Source: Ferrovibrio sp036381655
Lineage (GTDB): Bacteria > Pseudomonadota > Alphaproteobacteria > Ferrovibrionales > Ferrovibrionaceae
Assembly (NCBI RefSeq): GCF_036381655.1
Contig: NZ_DASVCJ010000076.1
Location: 1 to 64,000 of the forward strand
Length of the DNA stretch: 64,000 bases
Reading direction: 5' to 3'
Shown in pieces: positions 40,484 to 49,361 of this stretch. A program made the translations under genes and the position numbers. Within the stretch, counting starts at the first letter, position 1. The number at the start of each line of letters is the position of its first letter. Below the pieces are notes generated by a model. That model saw nothing but the letters and a program-made list of their open reading frames with translations. It did not search any database and was not told where the DNA came from.

Positions 40484-40818
40484 CGGCGATCCTCGGTGAG
40501 AGTCTGGGTGTATTCATCGGGTTGACCATTATCCTGACCGGCGGCTGCGCCTTTATGATGGGACAGGCCATAGCAAGCACTTGGCGCAGCTACTGGGAAC
40601 TGATCCCCTACAGCCTGTTGCTTGCGGCCACGAACCGGTTCCTGGCCTTTGCTCTGTTCGAGCAGAAGTTGCTGGCGCTGATCCCTTATCTGATTGCCGT
40701 CCTTGTCGTCTGGGGCCTGGCAAGCCTGGGATTCCGCCTGACCCAGGTGGATTTGATGATTCACCAGTATCCATGGCTCTATGAGCGCGCCGGTCTGCTA
40801 AGCTGGCGCAACCGATAG
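40480..40818 (+). CDS. Small three-helix membrane protein, DUF6867-like
   Basis: A 112-residue protein with three hydrophobic segments (about 8-30, 38-58 and 62-85) and the motif MGQAIASTWRSYWELIPYSLLLAATNRFL. I recall this as DUF6867, found beside liv genes in alphaproteobacteria; the name is from memory. Its ATG overlaps the livF stop by four bases and the binding-protein gene follows, so it looks like an unassigned accessory subunit of the LIV transporter. Function is unknown. Confidence 0.7.
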
Positions 40819-40898
40819 GGTGTCACCAGAGGTTGTTGCCGAGTGACAGTTGAGTGACTAAACTCTTGCACCACCGCATCAAACAGGGAGATGCAACC

Positions 40899-41999
40899 AT
40901 GCGTAACTTGACCACTGGATTGGCCGCATTGGCCGCCGTCGGCCTCTTCGCCGGCACGGCTTCGGCGGACGTAAAGATTGCCATCCATGGCCCGATCACG
41001 GGCCAGTACGCCACCTTCGGCGAGCAGATGAAGCGCGGCGCCGAAATGGCGGTCGCCGATCTCAATGCCAAAGGCGGTGTGAACGGCCAGAAGATTCAGT
41101 TGATCGTCGGTGACGATGCGTGCGATCCGAAGCAGGCGGTGGCGATCGCGAACCGCGCCGCGCAGGAGAAGGTGGCGGCAGTCATCGGCCACTTCTGCTC
41201 GGGCTCCTCGATCCCGGCCTCGGATGTCTACAAGGAAGAGAACATCATCCAGATTTCGCCCGCATCGACCAACCCGACCTTTACGGATCGCGGTTACAAG
41301 AACGTCTTCCGCGTCTGCGGCCGCGACGACCAGCAGGGCATCATTGCCGGCGATTACATCCTTGAACATTACAAGGGCAAGAAGGTCGCGATCGTCCACG
41401 ACAAAAGCGCTTACGCCAAGGGCCTCGCCGACGAGACCAAGAAGCGTATCAACGGAAAAGGCATGAAGGAGGCCATGTACGAGGCCATCAACCCGGGTGA
41501 GAAGGATTACTCGGCGCTGGTCTCGAAGATGAAGGCGGCTGGCATCGACCTGATCTACTTCAGCGGCTATCACACCGAAGCCGGCCTGATCATCCGCCAG
41601 GCCCGCGAACAGGGTCTGATGGCCAAGATGATGGGTGGCGACGCCTATGTGACGCAGGAATTCTGGTCGATCGCCGGTCCGGCTGGCAACGGCACCCTGA
41701 TGACCTTCTCGCCGGATCCGCGCAAGAACGATGTCGCCAAGCCGGTTGTTGCCAAGTTCAAGGCGCAGGGCTTCGAGCCGGAAGGCTATACGCTGTACAC
41801 CTATGCCGCCGTCCAGGCTTGGGCGCAGGCTGCCACGCAGGCTAAGTCGTTCAAGACCTCGGCCGTCGAGAAGGCCCTGCATGAAGGCAAGTTCCAGACG
41901 GTCATGAAGGAGATCTCCTTTGACAAGAAGGGGGACGTGACGGCCCCGGGCTATGTCATCTATGTCTGGAAGGACGGCTCCTACGATTATCTGAACTGA
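40899..41999 (+). CDS. livJ: Branched-chain amino acid ABC transporter substrate-binding protein
   Basis: A 366-residue periplasmic binding protein with a signal peptide (LTTGLAALAAVGLFAGTASA, cleaved before DVKIAIHGP) and the type I periplasmic fold: ITGQYATFGEQMKRGAEMAV, the ligand loop GHFCSGSSIPASDVY and ISPASTNPTFTD. It should hand leucine, isoleucine or valine to LivHM. GGGAG lies 8 bases before the ATG at 40899; the upstream part of the open frame is not signal-like. A strong terminator follows 26 bases after the stop. The symbol is by role only. Confidence 0.93.
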   Translation: MRNLTTGLAALAAVGLFAGTASADVKIAIHGPITGQYATFGEQMKRGAEMAVADLNAKGGVNGQKIQLIVGDDACDPKQAVAIANRAAQEKVAAVIGHFCSGSSIPASDVYKEENIIQISPASTNPTFTDRGYKNVFRVCGRDDQQGIIAGDYILEHYKGKKVAIVHDKSAYAKGLADETKKRINGKGMKEAMYEAINPGEKDYSALVSKMKAAGIDLIYFSGYHTEAGLIIRQAREQGLMAKMMGGDAYVTQEFWSIAGPAGNGTLMTFSPDPRKNDVAKPVVAKFKAQGFEPEGYTLYTYAAVQAWAQAATQAKSFKTSAVEKALHEGKFQTVMKEISFDKKGDVTAPGYVIYVWKDGSYDYLN

Positions 42000-42025
42000 T
42001 CGGCCGCTGACCGGCTGATTTGGGA

Positions 42026-42059
42026 GGCCCGGCGGAATAACCGCCGGGCCTTTTCTTTT
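42026..42059 (+). terminator. Rho-independent terminator of the liv operon
   Basis: A perfect 10-base-pair stem (GGCCCGGCGG at 42026-42035 with CCGCCGGGCC at 42041-42050), a 5-base loop AATAA and the tract TTTTCTTTT form a textbook terminator 26 bases after the binding-protein gene. It closes the DUF6898-livHMGF-DUF6867-livJ unit. Confidence 0.9.
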
Positions 42060-42183
42060 GATCGGCGTGCCTTATTTGTTCCTGCCGGCTGCAGTTGCCC
42101 CTCATGCTTTTGCTTGTTGCTAGGGTTGGCACCAGGCACCGGATATTGTAGGGTCCGCGCGATCTTCCCCGAGGTATTTACCG

Positions 42184-42627
42184 ATGACCAAGCCCACGGT
42201 CGCCCTTGCCGCCGATCATGCGGGTTTCGAGTTGAAAGACCTGCTGCGCGATGAACTGAAATCGGCGGGATATCCCATCCTTGACCTGGGGACCAACAGT
42301 TCACAAAGCGTGGATTACCCCGATTTCGGCCGCAAGCTCGCCGAGGCCGTAGCGAACGGCGAAGCAGCCCTTGGAGTGGTCGTCTGCGGGACGGGCATTG
42401 GCATTTCGATCGCCGCCAACCGCGTTCCTGGCTGCCGTGCCGCACTTTGCCACGATACCACCACAGCCCGTCTCGCGCGTCAGCATAACGACGCCAACGT
42501 TCTCGCCCTCGGCGCCCGAACCACGGGGGTGGAAACCGCCAAGGACTGCCTCAAGACCTTTTTGGAGACCGCCTTTGAGGGCGGCCGCCATGCCCGCCGT
42601 GTCGCCAAGCTTGGCGCCCCGGCGTAA
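42184..42627 (+). CDS. rpiB: Ribose-5-phosphate isomerase B
   Basis: RpiB, 147 residues, interconverts ribose 5-phosphate and ribulose 5-phosphate. The active cysteine is Cys68 in VVCGTGIGISIAANR; His12 in ADHAGFELK and the HNDANVLALGAR segment complete the site. The ATG at 42184 is preceded by CCGAGGTATTTACCG. It stands upstream of glyA, as in many alphaproteobacteria, and the 29-base gap suggests one transcript with glyA. Substrate could be allose 6-phosphate in some relatives, but the ribose form is expected. Confidence 0.93.
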   Translation: MTKPTVALAADHAGFELKDLLRDELKSAGYPILDLGTNSSQSVDYPDFGRKLAEAVANGEAALGVVVCGTGIGISIAANRVPGCRAALCHDTTTARLARQHNDANVLALGARTTGVETAKDCLKTFLETAFEGGRHARRVAKLGAPA

Positions 42628-42656
42628 CCCCTGACGCCCAGCTCGGAGTGATCGCG

Positions 42657-43964
42657 ATGTCCAGTACAGCAGCAAAGCCCACCGTCACCCATTCCGGGTT
42701 CTTCGAGCGCAGCCTGGCCGAGGCGGACCCGGAAATCTATGCTGCCGTCACCAGTGAGTTGGACCGTCAGCAGAATCAGATCGAACTGATTGCGTCGGAG
42801 AACATCGTTAGCCGCGCCGTGCTGGAGGCGCAGGGCTCGGTGCTGACCAACAAGTATGCCGAAGGTTATCCCGGCAAGCGCTACTATAACGGCTGCGAAT
42901 TCGTCGATGTCGCCGAGACCCTGGCGATTGAGCGCGCCAAGAAATTGTTTTCCTGCGGTTTTGCCAATGTGCAGCCGCATTCCGGTGCGCAGGCAAATCA
43001 GGCGGTCTTCATGGCGGTGCTGAAGCCCGGCGATACATTCATGGGGCTAGACCTTGCTGCCGGCGGCCATCTCACTCACGGCTCGCCTGCCAACCAGTCG
43101 GGCAAGTGGTTCAATGTCGTGCCATACACGGTGCGGAAGGACGATCACCGCATCGATATGGATCAGGTCGCCAAGCTGGCAGAGCAGCATAAGCCGAAGC
43201 TGATCATCGCCGGCGGATCGGCCTATCCGCGTTTCTGGGATTTTGCCAGATTCCGCGAGATCGCCGACAGCGTCGGTGCCATTTTCATGGTCGATATGGC
43301 CCATTTCGCCGGGCTCGTCGCTGGCGGCACGCATCCCAGCCCGTTCCCGCATGCCCATGTGGCGACCACGACGACGCACAAGACCTTGCGCGGTCCGCGT
43401 GGCGGCATGGTGCTGACCAATGACGAAGCGCTGGCCAAGAAGATCAACTCCGCGGTCTTTCCGGGCCTGCAGGGCGGGCCGCTGATGCATGTCATCGCCG
43501 GCAAGGCGGTCGCTTTCGGCGAGGCTTTGACGCCGGAATTCCGCTCCTACGCCCAGGCGATCGTCGACAATGCCAAAGCCATGGCCGCGGCATTGCAGGA
43601 GCGGGGCTATGATCTGGTATCCGGCGGCACCGACAATCACCTCATGCTCGTCGATCTGCGTTCGAAGGGCCTGAAAGGCAATGTCTGCGTCGAGAGCCTG
43701 GAGCGGGCCCGGATCACGACCAACAAGAATGGCGTTCCCTTCGACACGGAGAAGCCAACCGTTACCTCTGGTGTCCGGCTGGGAAGCCCGGCGGGTACGA
43801 CGCGCGGCTTCGGTGTCGCCGAATTCAACCAGATCGGCGGTTTGATCGCCGATGTGCTGGATGGCCTGGCCAAGAAGACCAACGACAATTCCGATGTCGA
43901 ACGGGCGGTAGCGGAGAAGGTGAGCGCATTGTGCCGCCGCTTTCCCATCTACCCGCGCGCTTGA
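42657..43964 (+). CDS. glyA: Serine hydroxymethyltransferase
   Basis: SHMT, 435 residues, converts serine and tetrahydrofolate to glycine and methylene-THF. The N-terminal signature is IELIASENIVSRAVLEAQGS, and the pyridoxal phosphate lysine lies in TTTHKTLRGPRGGM (about Lys242). It supplies one-carbon units also used by the neighbouring riboflavin-purine route indirectly. A GTG at 42648 is in frame, but ATG 42657 with CGGAG 9 bases before is preferred. nrdR follows after 34 bases. Confidence 0.96.
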   Translation: MSSTAAKPTVTHSGFFERSLAEADPEIYAAVTSELDRQQNQIELIASENIVSRAVLEAQGSVLTNKYAEGYPGKRYYNGCEFVDVAETLAIERAKKLFSCGFANVQPHSGAQANQAVFMAVLKPGDTFMGLDLAAGGHLTHGSPANQSGKWFNVVPYTVRKDDHRIDMDQVAKLAEQHKPKLIIAGGSAYPRFWDFARFREIADSVGAIFMVDMAHFAGLVAGGTHPSPFPHAHVATTTTHKTLRGPRGGMVLTNDEALAKKINSAVFPGLQGGPLMHVIAGKAVAFGEALTPEFRSYAQAIVDNAKAMAAALQERGYDLVSGGTDNHLMLVDLRSKGLKGNVCVESLERARITTNKNGVPFDTEKPTVTSGVRLGSPAGTTRGFGVAEFNQIGGLIADVLDGLAKKTNDNSDVERAVAEKVSALCRRFPIYPRA

Positions 43965-43998
43965 CCGCGACAAGACTCTAGGCGGGGGAAACTGAGCG

Positions 43999-44466
43999 AT
44001 GCGTTGTCCGTTCTGCGGCAATGACGACACACAGGTCAAGGATTCACGGCCGACCGAGGACAACTCGGCCATCCGGCGGCGGCGCTACTGTCCGAATTGC
44101 GGCGCGCGTTTCACGACGTTCGAGCGGATTCAATTGCGCGAGCTGACCGTGGTGAAGAAGAACGGCTTGAAGGTGCCGTTCGACCGGGACAAGCTGGCGC
44201 GCTCGATCATGATCGCCACGCGCAAGCGGCCGATCGATCCGGAACGCATCGAGCGGCTGATCAACGGTATCGTCCGGCGGCTGGAAAGCTCGGGTGAAAG
44301 CGAAATCAAGTCCGATATGATCGGCGAGCTGGTGATGGACGGTCTGGCGGCCTTGGATAAGGTTGCCTATGTCAGGTTCGCCTCCGTCTACCGGAATTTC
44401 CGCGAAGCCAAGGATTTCGAGGAATTCATCGGATCCTTGAGCGGTGCCGGCGCGGATGACGACTAG
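43999..44466 (+). CDS. nrdR: Transcriptional repressor NrdR
   Basis: NrdR, 155 residues, represses ribonucleotide reductase genes when dATP is high. The N-terminal zinc ribbon has Cys3, Cys6, Cys31 and Cys34 (MRCPFCG ... YCPNCGARF), and the ATP-cone follows (VPFDRDKLARSIMIATRKR, about residues 46-136). It commonly sits between glyA and ribD, as here, and its stop overlaps ribD by 11 bases. Targets are not visible in this window; no nrd gene is present. Confidence 0.96.
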   Translation: MRCPFCGNDDTQVKDSRPTEDNSAIRRRRYCPNCGARFTTFERIQLRELTVVKKNGLKVPFDRDKLARSIMIATRKRPIDPERIERLINGIVRRLESSGESEIKSDMIGELVMDGLAALDKVAYVRFASVYRNFREAKDFEEFIGSLSGAGADDD

Positions 44467-45577
44467 CCTTGCCCTCGCCAGCCGCGATGAGCGCTTTATG
44501 CGTATCGCGCTCGGGCTGGCTGCGCGCGGGCTGGGCAGTACATGGCCGAACCCGGCCGTCGGCTGCGTCGTCGTCAAGGAGGATCGGATCGTCGGGCGCG
44601 GCTGGACGCAGATCGGCGGGCGGCCGCATGCCGAAACCGAAGCCCTGAGACAGGCCGGGCCGCTGGCGCGTGGAGCAACGGCATACGTCACTCTCGAGCC
44701 CTGCAGCCACCATGGCCGGACCCCGCCCTGCGCTGAGGCCCTGGCGGCGGCAGGCATTGCTCGCTGTGTCGTCGCGCTGGAGGATCCCGACCCCCGCGTG
44801 TCCGGCAGGGGTATGGCCCTGCTGCGCGAGGCCGGCATCGCCGTCGAAGAAGGATGCCTGGATTTTGCGGCTGCCGAGCTGAATGCGGGTTTTCTGACGA
44901 ACCGGCAACTCGGCCGCCCGGCAGTCACCCTGAAACTGGCGGTCAGCCTGGACGGGCGGATCGGCACACATGGCGGCGACAGCAAGTGGATCACCAATCC
45001 GCTCTCCCGCATGCGGGCGCACCTGCTGCGTGCGCAGACCGACGCCGTCATGGTCGGCAGCAATACCGCGATGCAGGATGATCCGGAACTGACCTGCCGT
45101 CTGCCCGGCCTGCCGAAGCGGCCTCCCGTGCGGGTCGTCATGGACGGGCGCCTGCGATTGAATCTTACCGCCAGGGTGGTTGCCACGGCGCGGAACATAC
45201 CGACCTGGGTGATCACCCGGGAGGATGTCGATAGCCGCCGCCGGCAGGCATTCCTGGATTGCGGCGTGGATGTCATTGCGGTCTGCCCGGATGAGGCGGG
45301 CTATCCCGATCTGCGACTAGCCCTTGAGGAGCTGGCCGTTCGCGGTATTACGCGGATAATGGTCGAAGGCGGCGGCCGTCTGGCGGCCAGCCTGATCCGC
45401 GCCGACCTCGTGGATCGGATGATTTGGTTCCGCTCTGCCAGCGTCATCGGCGGGGACGGGCTGCCATCCGTGGCCGCTTTCGGGATAGATGCCGTTGCGG
45501 AAGCACCCCGTTGGCGGCGCATCCGCAGCGATATTCTGGACGACGACCTGCTGGAAACCTTCGTTCGCGCCCCTTAG
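44456..45577 (+). CDS. ribD: Bifunctional riboflavin biosynthesis deaminase/reductase RibD
   Basis: RibD, 373 residues, with an N-terminal deaminase and C-terminal reductase of the riboflavin pathway. The deaminase zinc site is GGRPHAETEAL (His58, Glu60) with Cys83 and Cys92 in LEPCSHHGRTPPCAEA; the reductase domain contains VSLDGRIGTHGGDSKWITN and MVEGGGRLAASLI. The ATG at 44456 overlaps nrdR by 11 bases; a GTG at 44444 is an alternative. No FMN riboswitch precedes the operon. Confidence 0.95.
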   Translation: MTTSLALASRDERFMRIALGLAARGLGSTWPNPAVGCVVVKEDRIVGRGWTQIGGRPHAETEALRQAGPLARGATAYVTLEPCSHHGRTPPCAEALAAAGIARCVVALEDPDPRVSGRGMALLREAGIAVEEGCLDFAAAELNAGFLTNRQLGRPAVTLKLAVSLDGRIGTHGGDSKWITNPLSRMRAHLLRAQTDAVMVGSNTAMQDDPELTCRLPGLPKRPPVRVVMDGRLRLNLTARVVATARNIPTWVITREDVDSRRRQAFLDCGVDVIAVCPDEAGYPDLRLALEELAVRGITRIMVEGGGRLAASLIRADLVDRMIWFRSASVIGGDGLPSVAAFGIDAVAEAPRWRRIRSDILDDDLLETFVRAP

Positions 45578-45587
45578 AAATAGACCC

Positions 45588-46184
45588 ATGTTCACCGGCA
45601 TCATTACCGACATTGGAACCGTCGCCGCGCGGGAAGCGCATGGCGACACCCGCTTCCGTATCCGCACGGCCTATGACATGGACAGTGTCGCCATCGGCGC
45701 CTCTATCGCCTGTTCCGGAGTCTGCCTGACGGTGGTGCAGAAGGGTGAAGACTGGTTTGCCGTCGATGTCTCGGCCGAGACACTGTCGCGGACCACTTTG
45801 GGAAACTGGACCGATGGCTCGCCGGTCAATCTCGAGCGCAGCCTCAAGGTCGGTGATGAGTTGGGAGGCCATATCGTTTCCGGTCATGTCGATGGCGTGG
45901 CCGAGGTCGTCAATGTGACGACAGAGGGCGATTCCCTGCGCGTGCGGTTTCGTGCCCCCAAGGCCCTGGCCGGCTTCATCGCGGAAAAAGGCTCGGTTGC
46001 CATCGACGGGGTCTCGCTGACGGTCAACGATGTGCAGGACGTGACGTTCGGCGTCAATCTGATCCCGCATACCCAACAGGTAACGACGCTTGGCCGTCTG
46101 ACGGCAGGAGCCCAGGTCAATATGGAAATCGATGCGCTCGCGCGCTATGTGGCCCGCCTGCAGCAATGGGGCAAGACAGCGTGA
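45588..46184 (+). CDS. ribE: Riboflavin synthase, alpha chain
   Basis: Riboflavin synthase, 198 residues, catalyses dismutation of two 6,7-dimethyl-8-ribityllumazine molecules. Two lumazine-binding repeats are visible: MFTGIITDIGTV ... IACSGVCLTVV and LGGHIVSGHVDG ... GSVAIDGVSLTVNDV. The long open frame starting at 45489 overlaps ribD; the ATG at 45588 gives the standard MFTGII start. In some nomenclatures this gene is called ribC or ribE; ribB follows with overlap. Confidence 0.95.
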   Translation: MFTGIITDIGTVAAREAHGDTRFRIRTAYDMDSVAIGASIACSGVCLTVVQKGEDWFAVDVSAETLSRTTLGNWTDGSPVNLERSLKVGDELGGHIVSGHVDGVAEVVNVTTEGDSLRVRFRAPKALAGFIAEKGSVAIDGVSLTVNDVQDVTFGVNLIPHTQQVTTLGRLTAGAQVNMEIDALARYVARLQQWGKTA

Positions 46185-47311
46185 GCGCACTGGACGACAT
46201 CAAGCGATATATCGCGTCGGCGGAAGAGATCATCGAGGAAGCCCGCCGGGGCCGGATGGTCATCCTTGTGGATGAAGAAGATCGCGAGAACGAGGGCGAT
46301 CTATATGTCCCAGCGCAGCATGCCAGTGCCGAGGCCGTCAATTTCATGGCCAGATACGGCCGGGGTCTGATCTGCCTGGCGATGACCCGCGAACGCATCG
46401 AGCAGCTCGGGCTGCCGCTGATGGCGCAGCATAATGCGTCCCGCCACCAGACGGCCTTTACCGTTTCCATCGAGGCGAGAGAAGGCGTCACCACAGGCAT
46501 TTCGGCCGCCGACCGGGCCCGCACCATTGCCGTAGCGATCGATCCGACGAAGGGCCCCCAGGACATCGCCGTGCCGGGGCATGTGTTTCCCCTAATGGCC
46601 AGGGATGGCGGTACGCTGGTACGCGCCGGCCATACCGAAGCGGCGGTCGATATCGCGCGGCTGGCCGGTTGCAATCCCTCGGGCGTGATCTGCGAGATCA
46701 TGAACGACGACGGCACCATGGCCCGTCTGCCGGACCTGGTGAAATTCGCCCAGTTCCACAATCTCAAGATCGGCACCATCGTCGATCTGATTGGCTATCG
46801 CCGGCGCAACGACAACCTGGTCCAGCGAGTGGTAGAGGGCGAGATCGACAGCGTCTGGGGCGGCAAATTCCGCATGATCGTCTATCGCAACCGGGTCGAG
46901 TATGCCGAGCATATCGCGCTGGTGAAGGGCGATGTGGCGGACGGCAGGCCGGTGATGGTGCGCATGCACGCCCTGAACGTGCTGGAGGACGTCTTGGGCG
47001 ACCATGGCGGCCGGTCGGGCGTGCTGCATGGCGCCATGCGCATGATTGGCGAGGCCGAACGGGGGGTTGTGGTGCTGATTCGCGAGCCACGGGCAACCGC
47101 CCTGTCGGACCGGGTGCGGCAGAAGATCGGGGAGCCGGTTGAAAATCCAGCGCAACTCCGGGATTATGGCATCGGGGCGCAGATCCTCGTCGACCTGGGG
47201 GTGAAGGATATGATCGTGCTGTCGAATGTGCAGCGTACAATCGTTGGCTTGGAAGGCTATGGCCTGACCGTGGTGGAGACCCGGCCTATCGAGGTCCGTA
47301 GGGAGATCTGA
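46181..47311 (+). CDS. ribB: 3,4-dihydroxy-2-butanone 4-phosphate synthase with degenerate GTP cyclohydrolase II-like domain (RibBX type)
   Basis: The first half (to about residue 205) is a DHBP synthase: VDEEDRENEGDL (metal-binding acids), ASRHQTAFTVSIEAREGVTTGISAADRA, and GHTEAAVDIARLAG. The second half resembles GTP cyclohydrolase II in order (DLIGYRRRNDNLV ... YGIGAQILVDLGVKDMIVLSN) but the zinc cysteines CxxxxxxxxxxCxC are missing: the matching part is MVRMHALNVLEDVLGDHGG. The usual RxEGRGIGL catalytic loop reads EPRATALSD. GTG 46181 (GTGA overlap) is chosen; ATG 46166 is an alternative. GTP cyclohydrolase activity must be supplied elsewhere. Confidence 0.88.
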   Translation: MSALDDIKRYIASAEEIIEEARRGRMVILVDEEDRENEGDLYVPAQHASAEAVNFMARYGRGLICLAMTRERIEQLGLPLMAQHNASRHQTAFTVSIEAREGVTTGISAADRARTIAVAIDPTKGPQDIAVPGHVFPLMARDGGTLVRAGHTEAAVDIARLAGCNPSGVICEIMNDDGTMARLPDLVKFAQFHNLKIGTIVDLIGYRRRNDNLVQRVVEGEIDSVWGGKFRMIVYRNRVEYAEHIALVKGDVADGRPVMVRMHALNVLEDVLGDHGGRSGVLHGAMRMIGEAERGVVVLIREPRATALSDRVRQKIGEPVENPAQLRDYGIGAQILVDLGVKDMIVLSNVQRTIVGLEGYGLTVVETRPIEVRREI

Positions 47312-47313
47312 CC

Positions 47314-47850
47314 ATGGTTTCGCGCGCGCGGAAGCCGGCCGCCAAGAAGTCGGCGAAGAAGACCTTTTCCACCCGGAAATCACAGGTCAAGGGGGGGCTC
47401 GTTATCGACACGCGCCGCCCTAGAGTTCTGATCGTGGAAGCCAGGTTCTACGAGGATATCGCGGATGCCCTGTTTGAAGGCGCCAAGGCGGTGATCGAAG
47501 CATCTGATTTCGATTACGACCGCATCGACGTGCCCGGTGCGCTTGAACTGCCGGCGGCGATCCGGTTTGCCATGAACCGCAAAGGCGAACGCGCCTATGA
47601 TGGTTATGTCGCACTGGGTTGCGTCATCCGCGGCGAGACCTCGCATTATGATGTCGTGGTAAACGAGAGCGCGCGCGGCTTGCAGCAACTTGCGCTTGAG
47701 CATCAGTTGGCCATCGGCAACGGCATCATCACCGTCGAGAATGAAGAGCAGGCTTGGGATCGGGCACGCAAGGACCGTCAGGACAAGGGCGGCAATGCGG
47801 CTCTGGCCTGTGTCGCGATGATCGGCCTGAAGCAGTTGTTTTCCGCATGA
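47314..47850 (+). CDS. ribH: 6,7-dimethyl-8-ribityllumazine synthase
   Basis: Lumazine synthase, 178 residues, condenses the DHBP and the pyrimidine intermediate. The active-site region is RGETSHYDVVVNESARGLQQL, with His in TSHYD. The N-terminus carries a Lys/Arg-rich 27-residue extension before VIDTRRPRVLIVEARFYEDIAD, longer than E. coli RibH. It starts two bases after ribB and its stop overlaps nusB by four bases. Confidence 0.95.
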   Translation: MVSRARKPAAKKSAKKTFSTRKSQVKGGLVIDTRRPRVLIVEARFYEDIADALFEGAKAVIEASDFDYDRIDVPGALELPAAIRFAMNRKGERAYDGYVALGCVIRGETSHYDVVVNESARGLQQLALEHQLAIGNGIITVENEEQAWDRARKDRQDKGGNAALACVAMIGLKQLFSA

Positions 47851-48344
47851 GTGAAGGAGGGCAGCGCCGCAACTTCCGGCCGGCTGGGCGCCGATCTGTC
47901 GCGCGGCTGTTTGCGGTGCAGGCCCTGTATGAGATCGAGTTCGGCGGCGGGGCAGCCGATGCCGTGATCGCCGATTTTCGCGCCAACCGGCAGAATGAAG
48001 AGGTGGAAGGGGCGCAACTGCGCGAGGCCGACACCGATTGGTTTGCCGAGGTGGTCAGAGGCGTTGCCAAGCGGCAGGCCGAACTCGACGAGGCGATCAA
48101 GGCGGCGATGCCCCGCTCGGATGCGCTGGAGCGCATGGAGGCCATTCTCCGCTATATCCTGCGATGCGCCGCTTACGAGATTATCGCCCGCGTCGACGTT
48201 CCTATCGGCACCATCATTGATGAATATGTCGGTATCGTGCGGGCGTTTTTTGGGCCGCGCGAAATAAAGCTGGCAAACGGCGTGATCGATGCCGTGGCGC
48301 GCAAGCTGCGTCCCGGCGAATTTCCGCCGTCCACGGCCCATTGA
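47847..48344 (+). CDS. nusB: Transcription antitermination factor NusB
   Basis: NusB, 165 residues, binds the boxA RNA with S10 (NusE) during rRNA transcription. It shows RSVARLFAVQALYEIEF at the start and the C-terminal IIDEYVGIVRAFFGPREIKLANGVIDAV, the usual family ending. It is coupled to ribH by ATGA overlap and followed by thiL after 6 bases, the common ribH-nusB-thiL order. The upstream part of the open frame overlaps ribH and is not used. Confidence 0.94.
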   Translation: MSEGGQRRNFRPAGRRSVARLFAVQALYEIEFGGGAADAVIADFRANRQNEEVEGAQLREADTDWFAEVVRGVAKRQAELDEAIKAAMPRSDALERMEAILRYILRCAAYEIIARVDVPIGTIIDEYVGIVRAFFGPREIKLANGVIDAVARKLRPGEFPPSTAH

Positions 48345-48350
48345 ATCATT

Positions 48351-49361
48351 ATGGCCGGGCGCGGCAGCCTCGGCGAGTTCGAGCTCATCGCGCGGTATCT
48401 GGCGCCATTGGCGGCTGATGCGCCGGGGGCCTTCGGCCTTGAGGACGACGCAGCGGTCATCGCCGCCCCGGCGGATAGCGATCTTGTCGTCACCACCGAC
48501 GCGATGGTCGAGGGCATTCATTTCCTGAAGACAGATGGCGCCGGTCGGATTGCGCGGAAGCTCTTGCGGGTCAATCTTTCCGATCTCGCCGCGAAGGGCG
48601 CGGAGCCGATCGGATACCAGCTCGTGCTCGGGCTGCCGGCGCCGGTGGACGAGGCCTGGCTGGCGGATTTTGCCGCCGGATTGGCGCAGGATCAGCAGGA
48701 GTTCGCTTTCCCCCTCTACGGCGGAGACACGATCCGTAGTCCCTCGGGACTGATGCTGGCCGTGACGGCCTTCGGGCATGTCCAGAAAGGAGGCGTGCTG
48801 CAAAGAAGCGGCGGCCAGGCCGGTGACGACCTTTATGTCACCGGTACGATCGGCGATGCCGCTCTTGGCCTCGAGGTAAAGCTGAAACGCCGGCCGGTTC
48901 CGGCCGCTGCGGCGGCAGCTTTCGATGCGCGGCTGCATCTGCCGACGCCGCGCCTTGCCGTTGGCCGCGCCCTTCGCGGGACAGCGCATGCCGCGATGGA
49001 TGTCTCCGACGGTCTGGTGCAGGATGCGGGGCATATCGCTTCCGCTTCGGGGTTGCGTGTTGTCATCGACGCCTCGCTGGTTCCTTTCTCGGATGCTGCA
49101 CGCCCGCTTGTCGCTCAAGATACGGGGCTGCTCGACGTCATGCTGGGAGGCGGCGACGACTATGAGCTGTTGTTCTCTGCCTCGCCTCGAAATGCAGCCA
49201 GCATTCGGCAGATCGCGATGGCCACCGGTGTAGCGATTACGCGTATCGGGCGGCTGGAAGCGGGCAGTGGCGTACTGGTCGAGACGGCTGACGGTCGCCC
49301 GATAACTGTCGGTCGCGCCGGCTTTCAGCATTTTGGTGGGGGTGGCGCATGCGGAGAATGA
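48351..49361 (+). CDS. thiL: Thiamine-monophosphate kinase
   Basis: ThiL, 336 residues, phosphorylates thiamine phosphate to thiamine diphosphate with ATP. The N-terminal metal-binding DDAAVIAAPADSDLVVTTDAMVEGIHF is diagnostic, as are DLAAKGAEPIGYQLVLGLP and the C-terminal MDVSDGLVQDAGHIA. A short AIR-synthase-related fold is expected. The next open frame overlaps its end by 13 bases on the same strand. Confidence 0.94.
   Translation: MAGRGSLGEFELIARYLAPLAADAPGAFGLEDDAAVIAAPADSDLVVTTDAMVEGIHFLKTDGAGRIARKLLRVNLSDLAAKGAEPIGYQLVLGLPAPVDEAWLADFAAGLAQDQQEFAFPLYGGDTIRSPSGLMLAVTAFGHVQKGGVLQRSGGQAGDDLYVTGTIGDAALGLEVKLKRRPVPAAAAAAFDARLHLPTPRLAVGRALRGTAHAAMDVSDGLVQDAGHIASASGLRVVIDASLVPFSDAARPLVAQDTGLLDVMLGGGDDYELLFSASPRNAASIRQIAMATGVAITRIGRLEAGSGVLVETADGRPITVGRAGFQHFGGGGACGE

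Noticed and set aside
43965..44455. An FMN riboswitch before the riboflavin genes
   Set aside because: ribD overlaps nrdR by 11 bases, leaving no room, and no RFN element is visible upstream of nrdR.
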